This document shows positions 1 to 5,761 of a stretch of DNA of 6,399 bases, in pieces; the first letter of the stretch is position 1; each line of letters opens with the position of its first letter. The notes beneath the pieces were generated by a model, which searched no databases, was not told the DNA's origin, and saw only the letters and a list, made by a program, of their open reading frames with translations. Location of the stretch: the NCBI GenBank assembly GCA_030680655.1, contig JAUXUZ010000429.1, forward strand, positions 1-6,399, in the 5' to 3' direction. The position numbers and the translations under genes are program-made. The DNA is from Phycisphaerales bacterium (GTDB lineage: Bacteria; Planctomycetota; Phycisphaerae; Phycisphaerales; UBA1924).

Positions 1-378
1 CCCGCCCCCGTCTCCCGAACCTTCACCCCCACCACTCCCACCACTCCCACCGCTCCCACCGCTCCACCCAACACCGCCGGTGCGCTTCTGCGGTGTGAGC
101 TTGATGCCCGCCTTCTCGGCCAGGTGCTCGACGGCCTCGGGGAAGCTCATGCCGTGGTGGTTCATCATCCACGAGAAGCAGTCGCCGCCGGCCCCGCACG
201 AGAAGCACTTGTAGAGCTGCTTGCCGGGCACAATGTACATCGACGGGTTGCGGTCGTTGTGGAAGGGGCAGAGGCAGACGTAGTCCTTCCCCTTCTTCTT
301 GACGGCGACGCTCTCGGCGATGAGCCGCACGATGTCGGTCGCTTCCTGCACGCGGACTTTGTCGTCGGGGTCGAACAC
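1..378 (-). CDS. dnaG: DNA primase DnaG, N-terminal part (cut by window edge)
   Basis: This is the start of the primase that makes RNA primers at the replication fork. The frame is open from a GTG at 378 to the window edge, 126 codons with no stop. Residues 1-98 match the CHC2 zinc-binding domain: ATDIVRLIAESVAVKKKGKD, then CPFH (C37, H40), then KCFSCGAGGD (C58, C61), then SFPEAVEHLAEKAGI. The four zinc ligands are intact. Residues 101-126 turn into a Gly/Ser-rich linker; the TOPRIM catalytic core would lie beyond the window. The start is inferred: GTG 378 gives the usual short lead before the ATDIV segment, there is no ATG further up, and an in-frame TGA lies at 460-462. No Shine-Dalgarno sequence is seen. 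It is divergent from the acylphosphatase gene. The family call is secure; the exact start is less so. Confidence 0.93.
   Translation of the reverse strand, partial: MFDPDDKVRVQEATDIVRLIAESVAVKKKGKDYVCLCPFHNDRNPSMYIVPGKQLYKCFSCGAGGDCFSWMMNHHGMSFPEAVEHLAEKAGIKLTPQKRTGGVGWSGGSGGSGGSGGGEGSGDGGG
28..63 (-). repeat. 9-bp tandem repeat coding for a Gly-Gly-Ser linker in dnaG
   Basis: Four 9-base units in a row (plus-strand CCCACCACT twice, then CCCACCGCT twice). On the minus strand each reads Ser-Gly-Gly, giving a flexible linker directly after the primase zinc finger. The number of units could vary by slippage without breaking the frame. Confidence 0.85.
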
Positions 379-411
379 GGGGGAAGCGTAGAAGTGGCGG
401 AATGGCGGAGC

Positions 412-443
412 GGCAAAGTGGCAAAGTGGCAAAGTGGCAAAGT
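412..443. repeat. 8-bp tandem repeat, four perfect copies, between dnaG and the acylphosphatase gene
   Basis: The unit GGCAAAGT is repeated four times without error. Degenerate relatives flank it: GTGGCGGAATGGCGG at 394-408 on the left, and CCACTCTGCCACTT, similar to the reverse complement, at 474-487. It lies in the divergent gap 379-505, just upstream of the dnaG start. Reading frames through it give only repetitive peptide. I see no clear promoter in the gap; the repeat is likely a slippage-prone or interspersed intergenic element of unknown role. Confidence 0.9.
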
Positions 444-505
444 GAGCGGATCCTGCCCCTCACAGCCGCCTGACCACTCTGCCACTTCTTCATCTACCCT
501 CTTCC

Positions 506-778
506 ATGCGAGCGTCCATCACCTTTCGCGGCCGTGTACAAGGTGTCGGTTTCCGTTTCACTGCGCAGGCTGTCGTGCGACGCCAGCCCGCCCCACTCAC
601 CGGCTGGGTCCGCAACGAGCCCGACGGCTCGGTCCAGATGGAGCTCCAAGGCGAACCGGCCGCGGTCGAGGCCGCCATCGCCGAACTCCAGGCGACCATG
701 TCCCGCTGCATTCGCACCGTTGACCGCACGGAGCTCGGAGATGTCGCCGGCGAAACCGCGTTCGTTATTTCCCGCTAA
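506..778 (+). CDS. acyP: Acylphosphatase
   Basis: A 90-residue protein, the normal length for this family of small cytosolic enzymes that hydrolyse acyl phosphates. The signature GRVQGVGFR is at residues 9-17, with the catalytic Arg at 17. The second signature GWVRNEPDGSV (33-43) holds the catalytic Asn at 37. ITFRGRVQGVGFR forms the expected first strand and phosphate-binding loop. The ATG at 506 begins the protein just before the first strand; no good Shine-Dalgarno sequence precedes it. It ends with TAA at 776-778. It is divergent from dnaG and lies 99 bases upstream of the HAD gene, so the two could be co-transcribed but are not tightly coupled. The physiological substrate is not known for most bacterial members. 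Confidence 0.95.
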   Translation: MRASITFRGRVQGVGFRFTAQAVVRRQPAPLTGWVRNEPDGSVQMELQGEPAAVEAAIAELQATMSRCIRTVDRTELGDVAGETAFVISR

Positions 779-840
779 CGCTTCGGCGCCCTTCGATCCC
801 CCCACGCGGCTCTCGATGCCCTTGTTGTCGTTCTCTTCTA

Positions 841-869
841 CTCTGTGCCCTCTGTGCCTCTGTGGTGAA
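841..869. repeat. CACAGAGG-type interspersed short tandem repeat
   Basis: CTCTGTG occurs at 841-847, 850-856 and 858-864, separated by C/CC, then GTGAA. On the minus strand this reads TTCACCACAGAGGCACAGAG and onward, and one frame gives the peptide HHRGTEGTE. From memory this peptide is common in spurious hypothetical proteins of many bacteria because the DNA motif is a widely dispersed intergenic repeat. It ends only 8 bases before the HAD start codon. Apart from it, the gap 779-877 holds nothing I can identify. Confidence 0.75.
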
Positions 870-877
870 TCTTCTTC

Positions 878-1594
878 ATGCTCATCCTCTTCGACATCGA
901 CGCCACCATGGTGCTCACCAGCCGCTCGGGCCTGTGGGCGATGGAGCGCGCGGGGCAGGAGCTCTTCGGGCCGGGGTTCGCGATCGGCGACATCGAGTTC
1001 GCCGGGCGGCTCGACACGCTGATCATCCCCGAGATCTTCCAGCGCTGCGGCGTGGCCGTCACCGAGGCGAACCTGCGCAGCTACCGCGGGCTCTACTCCC
1101 TGCGGCTGGGCGAGCGCCTCGCCGATGCGGCGGTGACGCGGACCGTGCTGCCGGGCATCGCCGCGCTGCTGGCGGAGATCGACGCCCGCGCCCAGCGCGG
1201 CGAGGATGTCACCGCCGGGCTGCTGACTGGCAACTTCGAGTCAACCGGGCGCGCCAAGCTCGCCGCCTGCGGCATCGACCACGCACGCTTCGCCGTCGGC
1301 GCCTTCGCCGATGATGCGTTCTACCCCCACGGCAGCCGCGACGACCTGCCGCCGGTGGCGATGGAGCGCTACCGCGTCCGCACGGGCCGCGCGATCGAGC
1401 CGGCCCGCACGGTGATCATCGGCGACTCGCCGTTTGATGTGCGGTGCGCGAAGGTGAACGGCTGCCGGTCGCTGGCGGTGGCGACGGGTGTGCACACGCT
1501 CGAGCAGCTCCGCGCGTGCACCCCCCACGCGCCGGACCTGGCGCTGGCGGACCTGGCCGACACGGCGGCGGTCTCGCGGTGGCTGTTTGGCTGA
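878..1594 (+). CDS. HAD-superfamily hydrolase (phosphoglycolate-phosphatase-like)
   Basis: A 238-residue soluble phosphatase-like protein of the haloacid dehalogenase superfamily. Motif I is FDIDATMV (nucleophile D6, acid/base D8). Motif II is LLTGN with T117. A lysine fitting motif III is K127 in GRAKL. Motif IV is GDSPFD (182-187). Between motifs I and II lies a helical cap (about 15-90, AMERAGQELFG, AGRLDTLIIPEIF), as in the Gph/C1-cap group. Position 9 is Ala where most relatives have Gly (DxDGT); this is tolerated because the superfamily rule is DxDx(T/V). The substrate cannot be told; phosphoglycolate or another small sugar phosphate is possible. The ATG at 878 puts motif I at the N-terminus as expected. 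The 86-base gap before the next gene holds only a weak 5-bp stem (CCAGC/GCTGG, about 1601-1619). Confidence 0.9.
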   Translation: MLILFDIDATMVLTSRSGLWAMERAGQELFGPGFAIGDIEFAGRLDTLIIPEIFQRCGVAVTEANLRSYRGLYSLRLGERLADAAVTRTVLPGIAALLAEIDARAQRGEDVTAGLLTGNFESTGRAKLAACGIDHARFAVGAFADDAFYPHGSRDDLPPVAMERYRVRTGRAIEPARTVIIGDSPFDVRCAKVNGCRSLAVATGVHTLEQLRACTPHAPDLALADLADTAAVSRWLFG

Positions 1595-1680
1595 CCGGTA
1601 CCAGCGGCGTCCGGGCTGGCCGGGCCGCTTATCGTTCAACGCGTCCCTGCTGTTTGGGTGCCCTATTCGAAAGGCCGATC

Positions 1681-2184
1681 ATGTCAAGCGTCAAGCACGC
1701 GGTTGAAACGATGAAATTTGCTCACGGGATGCTCGACAAGATGCTCGACACCATCCCCGCCGACAAGGGCATGCACCAGCAGCACCCAACCAGCAACCAC
1801 GTGGCGTGGACGCTGGGGCACCTGGCCTCTACCTACGCGTGGCTGGCGGGCAGCATCGACGCCCAGGCGGCGCAGGCGAGCGTCTTTGCGCTGCCCGAGT
1901 CGTACGCCAAGCTCTACGGCGGCGGCTCGAAGCCGAGCGCCGACGCTGCGGCCTACCCATCGCTCACCGAGTCGCGCAAGCGTTACGACGAGACGTTCGC
2001 CGCGCTGGTCAAGCTGGTCGAGGGGTTGTCGGAGAAGGACGCCTGGACAGCGCCCGCGTGCGACACCGGCGGGTTCACCACAAGCAAGCTCGACGGCGCG
2101 TACAAGTGCGCCTGGCACGACGGCTGGCACCTTGGGCAGATCGCCGACCTGCGCCGGGCGCTTGGGCTGCCGCCGATCATGTGA
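1681..2184 (+). CDS. DinB-family (DinB/YfiT-like) putative metal-dependent protein
   Basis: A 167-residue protein with the four-helix DinB-like layout. The N-terminal helix is VKHAVETMKFAHGMLDKML, followed by TSNHVAWTLGHLAS carrying a likely metal ligand at H47. The C-terminal helix CAWHDGWHLGQIADLRRALG has H146 and H150 in an HxxxH pair. These three His fit the metal triad of the superfamily, whose members include thiol-dependent transferases (bacillithiol or mycothiol type) and many uncharacterised proteins. The ATG at 1681 has a weak AAAGG at 1670-1674. A longer in-frame extension exists upstream, but it runs through the end of the HAD gene in another frame and has no family similarity. 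It follows the HAD gene on the same strand and converges with the LapA-like gene. Substrate unknown. Confidence 0.85.
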   Translation: MSSVKHAVETMKFAHGMLDKMLDTIPADKGMHQQHPTSNHVAWTLGHLASTYAWLAGSIDAQAAQASVFALPESYAKLYGGGSKPSADAAAYPSLTESRKRYDETFAALVKLVEGLSEKDAWTAPACDTGGFTTSKLDGAYKCAWHDGWHLGQIADLRRALGLPPIM

Positions 2185-2187
2185 GCG

Positions 2188-2208
2188 GCGAGCGTGCGGG
2201 CGGCTCGC
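2188..2208. terminator. Possible short hairpin between convergent genes
   Basis: GCGAGC (2188-2193) pairs with GCTCGC (2203-2208) around a 9-base loop in the 25-base gap between the DinB stop (2184) and the LapA-like stop (2210). There is no real T-run on either side, so intrinsic termination is only a guess from position. Confidence 0.35.
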
Positions 2209-2209
2209 T

Positions 2210-2431
2210 TCAGGGCTTCGGCGGCAACTGGCGCTTGCCCGCTGACAGCAGCAGCGCGGCGGCAACACCCGCAACCAGCCCCAGCACGAACACCAGCAGC
2301 ACAAGGAAGGCGACCGGCAGCGTCACCGTCGCGACCACGAAGCGGACGCTCACTTCGTGGCTGTTGACCGCCGCAAGGGCGATGACCGCGACCAGGGCGA
2401 AGAGCAGGGCCGCAACCTTGAGTTTCTGCAT
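2210..2431 (-). CDS. LapA-domain (DUF1049-like) small membrane protein
   Basis: A 73-residue protein with two hydrophobic segments: about 5-22 (KVAALLFALVAVIALAAVN) and about 37-64 (TLPVAFLVLLVFVLGLVAG onward). Between them, NSHEVSVRFVVATVTLP matches the pattern of LapA-domain proteins, where a short polar stretch with N-x-x-x-V-x-V-x-F links two transmembrane helices. In Enterobacteria LapA works with LapB in controlling lipopolysaccharide assembly; here only the domain likeness can be claimed. The C-terminal tail SAGKRQLPPKP is short and basic. The ATG at 2429-2431 is followed directly by the first helix. It is divergent from the UbiB gene (61-base gap) and convergent with the DinB gene. 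A TACACT at 2437-2442 (minus) could be a -10 box, but it would leave almost no leader, so I do not call it. Confidence 0.8.
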   Translation of the reverse strand: MQKLKVAALLFALVAVIALAAVNSHEVSVRFVVATVTLPVAFLVLLVFVLGLVAGVAAALLLSAGKRQLPPKP

Positions 2432-2492
2432 GACCGAGTGTACCGGCGCCTATCGCGCTGCGCGGTTGCACGCGGCCGAATACGATCGTGCC

Positions 2493-4220
2493 ATGACGAT
2501 CAACCCGGTATCGCGGCGGATTCAGCACGTGCACCGGTATGCGCAGCTGCTTGAGGTGCTGGCACGGCACGGGTTTGCTGACCTTTCCCAGAAGCTGGGG
2601 CTGGGCTCGCTGATCGACCGGGGCCGGGCGGTGATCGGCGCAGCGCCTCGGACAAACCACGAGCACGTGCCGGTGGCGGCGCGGCTGCGGCTGGCGATGC
2701 AGGAACTCGGCCCGACGTTCGTCAAGCTTGGGCAGGTGATGAGCACCCGCGCGGACCTGGTGCCGCCCGAGTGGATCGAGGAGTTCAAGAAGCTGCAGAA
2801 CAACGTGCCGGGGGTGGAGTACAGCGTCGTTGAGGAACTGCTCGAAGAGGAGTTTGGCGGTGCGGACGGTGTGCGGCGGCTCTTCAAGTCGATCGACAAG
2901 GCGCCACTGGCGGCCGGCTCAATGGCGCAGGTGCACCTTGCGCAGCTGCGGTCGCCCGAGGATGGGTCCCATGCCGGGCGTGTTGTGCTGAAGGTGCTGC
3001 GGCCGGGGATCAGGCGGGTGATCGCGGTGGACATGGAGATCCTCCATTCACTGGCGGAGCTTGTTGAAACGCACTTTGCGGACCTTGGCTACAGCCCGAC
3101 CGAAGTGGTGAACGAGTTTGCCAAGGAACTGGCGCGCGAGGTGGACCTCATGCACGAGGGACGCTCGACGGAGCGGCTCGGGGCGCAGTTCGATGGGGAC
3201 GCGGGCGTTGTTTTCCCAATGGTCTACTGGGAGGCGACGACGCGGAACGTCTTGACCATGGACCACATCGAAGGGACGGTGCTGGCGGACCTTGACCCGG
3301 CGACGCTCAGCTCCGAGGACCGCCGCGCGCTGGTTGAGAACGGGGCGCGGGCCGTCTTCTCGCAGTGCCTCGAGCACGGGTTTTTCCACGCCGACCCGCA
3401 CCCCGGGAACCTCATCGCGCTGAAAGACGGCAAGGGCGGCGCCATCGCGTTCATCGACTGCGGCATGACGGGCCAGGTGGACACCCGGACCGCTCGCCAG
3501 CTGGCCGACCTGGTGATGGGCGTCGTCTCGGGCGACCTCGACAAGGTGATGGCGGCGGCGGGGGCGATCACCAGCGCCGAGCAGGAGAAGCTCGACGACC
3601 GGACGCTGCGGGCGGATGTGCACGGCATCGTGTCGCAGTTTCAGGGAACGCCGCTGGACCGCTTGAACCTTGGGGGCGTGCTGACGGACTTCTTCGCGAC
3701 GCTGCGCCGACACCGCATCCGCTGCCCGGCCGACATCGTGCTGCTGATCAAGGCGCTGACGACCATCGAGTCGGTCGGGCGCGACATCGACCCGACGTTC
3801 GAGATGGTGGCCTTCGTCAGGCCGTACCTGGACGATCTGGTGCGGAAACGCTACAGCGCCTCGGCCGTGCGCGGTCGGTTCGAGCGCAGCGCGCTGGCGT
3901 ACATGGAACTGCTGGAGGACCTCCCCGGCGAGCTGCGCCCGTTCATCGCGCAGCTGCGCAAGAACAAGGTGGGCGTGAACCTCGAGCACCGCGGGCTGGA
4001 CAAGCTGACGGGAACCATCGAGCACGCCAGCCGCAACATCTCGTTCGCCCTGATCATCTCGGCGATGTTTGTCGGGTCATCGATCATCATCATGGCCTCG
4101 CGCGCACCGGGGATGGTGACGTTCACCGCGGTGGGCATCGCGGGGGTCGTCGCCTCGGTGGTGCTGGTGGTGGTGATGACGATCTCAAACCGGAAGAAAA
4201 AGAGCGGCCGCGGCGGCTGA
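2493..4220 (+). CDS. UbiB/ABC1/ADCK-family atypical kinase-like protein
   Basis: A 575-residue member of the UbiB family, membrane-anchored ATPases/kinase-like proteins linked to quinone biosynthesis or lipid homeostasis. Motifs in order: KxGQ at 78-81 (FVKLGQVMSTRADLVPPEW); A-rich loop AAGSMAQVH (140-148); invariant Lys K167 (VVLKVLRPG); ExD E216-D218 (AREVDLMHEG); catalytic loop HADPHPGN (299-306); metal-binding DCG (322-324) in place of DFG. The C-terminus has two hydrophobic segments, about 516-534 and 543-564, then a basic tail, as in UbiB. The ATG at 2493 was chosen because MTINPVSRRIQHVHRY is the usual amphipathic N-terminal start and the length fits the family; the frame is open far upstream, but that part overlaps the DinB gene. 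Known planctomycetes mainly use menaquinone, so the quinone role is inferred only. All catalytic residues look intact. Confidence 0.93.
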   Translation: MTINPVSRRIQHVHRYAQLLEVLARHGFADLSQKLGLGSLIDRGRAVIGAAPRTNHEHVPVAARLRLAMQELGPTFVKLGQVMSTRADLVPPEWIEEFKKLQNNVPGVEYSVVEELLEEEFGGADGVRRLFKSIDKAPLAAGSMAQVHLAQLRSPEDGSHAGRVVLKVLRPGIRRVIAVDMEILHSLAELVETHFADLGYSPTEVVNEFAKELAREVDLMHEGRSTERLGAQFDGDAGVVFPMVYWEATTRNVLTMDHIEGTVLADLDPATLSSEDRRALVENGARAVFSQCLEHGFFHADPHPGNLIALKDGKGGAIAFIDCGMTGQVDTRTARQLADLVMGVVSGDLDKVMAAAGAITSAEQEKLDDRTLRADVHGIVSQFQGTPLDRLNLGGVLTDFFATLRRHRIRCPADIVLLIKALTTIESVGRDIDPTFEMVAFVRPYLDDLVRKRYSASAVRGRFERSALAYMELLEDLPGELRPFIAQLRKNKVGVNLEHRGLDKLTGTIEHASRNISFALIISAMFVGSSIIIMASRAPGMVTFTAVGIAGVVASVVLVVVMTISNRKKKSGRGG

Positions 4221-4239
4221 CGCGGGCCCGCGAGCCGCC
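4212..4239. terminator. GC-rich hairpin at the end of the UbiB gene (convergent junction)
   Basis: GGCGGCT (4212-4218) pairs with AGCCGCC (4233-4239). Inside lies a perfect 12-bp palindrome, CGCGGGCCCGCG (4221-4232), offset by GA. The hairpin overlaps the UbiB stop codon and sits between two converging genes, but no T-run follows. It may slow transcription from either side; true terminator function is uncertain. Confidence 0.5.
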
Positions 4240-4261
4240 CGCCGAACTCCGTGCCGCGGGA

Positions 4262-5050
4262 TTAGCGCCGCTTCGAGCCCGCCTTCTTCCGGGCGACTGA
4301 CGAGCGCCCGCCGCCCGGCTTTCCGCTCTTCGCCGCGGGCCTTTTCTTGCCGGCGGCCTTGCGGGTGAGCTTCTTCTTCGTCGCGGCCTTCGTTGCGCGG
4401 GCCGCGGTTGGGGCCTTGGGCCGCACGGCCTCGGCGAGACCGTCAAAGAAACCCCCGGCGGTGGCGGCGAGTGTTCCGGCGGTGCGGCGGGCGGCGTTGG
4501 CGCTGGCGCGGGCGGTCTCGCCGGTGAGCTCCACCCAGCGGCCATCGGCGGCCTTGGCGGCATCGCGGGCAGCGTTCGCGATCTTGGGGCCGGTCTTCTC
4601 GGCCTTGGCGACGAGCAGGTCGAGCTCCTCGCGCGCCTGCCTGGTGGTCGTGCCGGCGAACGATTTCACCGCTCTGAGGAACTGGTCGTTGGCCTCGCGG
4701 ATGCGGCGGGCGGCGGCGGGCGCATCCTTCTCGGCGGCCTTGCGGAGGCGCTCGCCGGCATCCTCGGCGACGGCCGCGCTGGCGGCGGCGGCCGCGTTGA
4801 CACCCTCGCTCAGGCCGTCAAAGACCTGGCGGAGCACGTAGCGGTTCGAAGCGGGGATGCTCTTGTCGACGTTCTCAACCGCGCTGTCGAGCACCTCGTG
4901 CACCAGCGACGAGACATCACGCAGCGAGAAGCGCCGGTCGCGGAAGGCACCGACGGAGATCTCACGCACGTGGTCGCTCAGCGTGTCATCGCTCGCAGCG
5001 CTCTTCTTCTTCCCCTTGCGTGAGGTTGAGGTCTTGTTGCGTGCGGCCAT
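4262..5050 (-). CDS. Phasin-like helical protein with histone-H1-like Lys/Ala-rich tail
   Basis: A 262-residue protein that I cannot assign firmly. Residues 1-20 are basic (MAARNKTSTSRKGKKKSAAS). Residues 22-80 hold the least repetitive region (LSDHVREISVGAFRDRRFSL, then SSLVHEVLDSAVENV). Residues 84-205 are a long Ala-rich amphipathic helix or coiled-coil region like phasins (FLRAVKSFAGTTTRQAREEL). The tail, about 210-262, is packed with Lys, Ala, Pro and Arg (TKAATKKKLTRKAAGKKRP) like histone H1 or AlgP-type tails and may bind DNA or polyanions. Some relatives may be annotated DUF6781; this is from memory and not certain. The start at 5050 is favoured by GGAG 8 bases upstream (plus-strand CTCC, 5058-5061); an ATG at 5101 would lie on the promoter. 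No signal peptide or transmembrane segment. It is divergent from the DUF3467 gene. Confidence 0.7.
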   Translation of the reverse strand: MAARNKTSTSRKGKKKSAASDDTLSDHVREISVGAFRDRRFSLRDVSSLVHEVLDSAVENVDKSIPASNRYVLRQVFDGLSEGVNAAAAASAAVAEDAGERLRKAAEKDAPAAARRIREANDQFLRAVKSFAGTTTRQAREELDLLVAKAEKTGPKIANAARDAAKAADGRWVELTGETARASANAARRTAGTLAATAGGFFDGLAEAVRPKAPTAARATKAATKKKLTRKAAGKKRPAAKSGKPGGGRSSVARKKAGSKRR

Positions 5051-5099
5051 GGGTCTGCTCCAAAGAGAGGAAGTCTGGGGGGGCTGGGGAATACACGGC

Positions 5100-5128
5100 A
5101 CTATACGGGCGGCGCGATTCGCTGTTCA
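5100..5128 (-). promoter_or_regulatory. Putative sigma-70-type promoter for the phasin/H1-like gene
   Basis: On the minus strand, TGAACA (5128-5123, 4 of 6 to TTGACA), a 17-base spacer, then TATAGT (5105-5100, 5 of 6 to TATAAT). Transcription would start near 5093, leaving a leader of about 43 bases with a GGAG before ATG 5050. The rest of the divergent gap (5129-5278) shows no clear promoter for the plus-strand gene, only a good AAAGGA ribosome binding site at 5265-5270. Confidence 0.5.
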
Positions 5129-5278
5129 GCGGGCGGTCGCCCGACAGGCGCCTGGATCATCTGCCGCACCCAGCGGCACAGGACGCTCCGGCCCACCCTC
5201 CGCCCGCCACTTGGGCGCGCCAACCGCCTACCCTGTTGATCCGCGTCAGAATCCACGTCAATCCAAAGGAACTCGACC

Positions 5279-5632
5279 ATGTCCGACACCCCCCCTTCGA
5301 ACCCTCCCGCCGGTGGCCAGCAGCAGCAGATCCAGCTCCGCATCGACGAGCAGCGGATGCGCACCACCTACGCCAACACCATCCGCACCACGACGGCGCC
5401 CGATGAGGTTGTGCTCGACTTCGGCCTCAACATGCCGATGCAGGGCCCCGACGGCCAGATGGCGATGCTCTTCGATGTCGGCTCGCGCGTCGTCATGAAC
5501 TGGCGTTCGGCCAAGCGCCTGGCGATGAGCCTCGGCCAGGTCATCCGCCAGTACGAGCAGGCAAACGGCGAGATCAACTTGAACCAGCAGGGGGGGCAGG
5601 GCGGCCCCGGCGGCCCCAAGCTGGCGAAGTAA
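5279..5632 (+). CDS. DUF3467 domain-containing protein
   Basis: A 117-residue small soluble protein. Residues about 18-100 follow the DUF3467 pattern: QIQLRIDEQRMRTTYANTI, DEVVLDFGLNMP, then a strand with SRVVMNWRSAKRLAMSLGQV, then IRQYEQANGEI. Family members share YAN near the start and a closing helix leading to YE-x-x-x-G-x-I; their function is unknown. The N-terminus (SDTPPSNPPAGGQQQQ) and the C-terminus (QQGGQGGPGGPK) are disordered Pro/Gln/Gly tails. The ATG at 5279 has a good Shine-Dalgarno AAAGGA at 5265-5270, 8 bases upstream. It is followed by a strong hairpin terminator, so it appears to be a single-gene unit. It is divergent from the phasin/H1-like gene. Confidence 0.88.
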   Translation: MSDTPPSNPPAGGQQQQIQLRIDEQRMRTTYANTIRTTTAPDEVVLDFGLNMPMQGPDGQMAMLFDVGSRVVMNWRSAKRLAMSLGQVIRQYEQANGEINLNQQGGQGGPGGPKLAK

Positions 5633-5644
5633 AGAAGAGAGGCG

Positions 5645-5667
5645 CTAGGCACTAGGCACTAGGCACT
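5645..5667. repeat. 7-bp tandem repeat (CTAGGCA) x3 after the DUF3467 gene
   Basis: Three perfect copies of CTAGGCA (5645-5665) and a partial fourth (CT), 13 bases after the DUF3467 stop. It has the same style as the 8-bp repeat near dnaG and the CACAGAGG repeat before the HAD gene: short units, non-coding, close to gene ends. Confidence 0.85.
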
Positions 5668-5686
5668 CGTAAGACAGAAAACGAAG

Positions 5687-5720
5687 AGGCCCGCGAGCGT
5701 CGCTCGCGGGCCTTGTTCTT
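5687..5720. terminator. Strong intrinsic terminator hairpin between converging genes
   Basis: AGGCCCGCGAGCG (5687-5699) and CGCTCGCGGGCCT (5701-5713) are perfect reverse complements with one base (T5700) between them. In RNA the innermost pairs would open to form a small loop. TTGTTCTTTC, a moderate T-rich run, follows on the plus strand, so it fits termination of the DUF3467 gene. On the minus strand the flank CTTCGTTTTC could also support termination of the FN3-like gene, making it bidirectional. Confidence 0.85.
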
Positions 5721-5732
5721 TCATTCATGCCG

Positions 5733-5746
5733 AGTGGCTAGTGGCT
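5733..5746. repeat. 7-bp direct repeat (AGTGGCT) x2
   Basis: Two adjacent copies of AGTGGCT lie between the terminator hairpin and the end of the FN3-like gene. It is similar in kind to the CTAGGCA tract on the other side of the hairpin. Confidence 0.6.
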
Positions 5747-5761
5747 ACTGCCGCTGCCTTC

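Noticed and set aside
23..493. Minus-strand 156-codon frame over the dnaG start
   Set aside because: It is a different frame from the zinc-finger protein, Arg-rich, and crosses the tandem repeat; the true dnaG frame is the one with CPFH and CFSC.
2262..2275. GCAACACCCGCAAC, nearly complementary to the start of the CRISPR repeat (GTTGCGGGTTGC), as a possible tracrRNA anti-repeat
   Set aside because: It lies inside the LapA-like coding region, needs a two-base bulge, pairing does not extend further, and no terminator is placed for a tracrRNA.
1806..2492. Upstream extension of the UbiB frame giving an 804-residue protein
   Set aside because: The extra part runs through the DinB gene and opposite the LapA-like gene, reads as Arg-rich frame-shifted sequence, and the normal UbiB N-terminus begins at 2493.
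4347..4841. Plus-strand 164-codon frame opposite the phasin/H1-like gene
   Set aside because: It is an Ala/Arg/Ser-rich mirror of the minus-strand gene, which has a good ribosome binding site and promoter.
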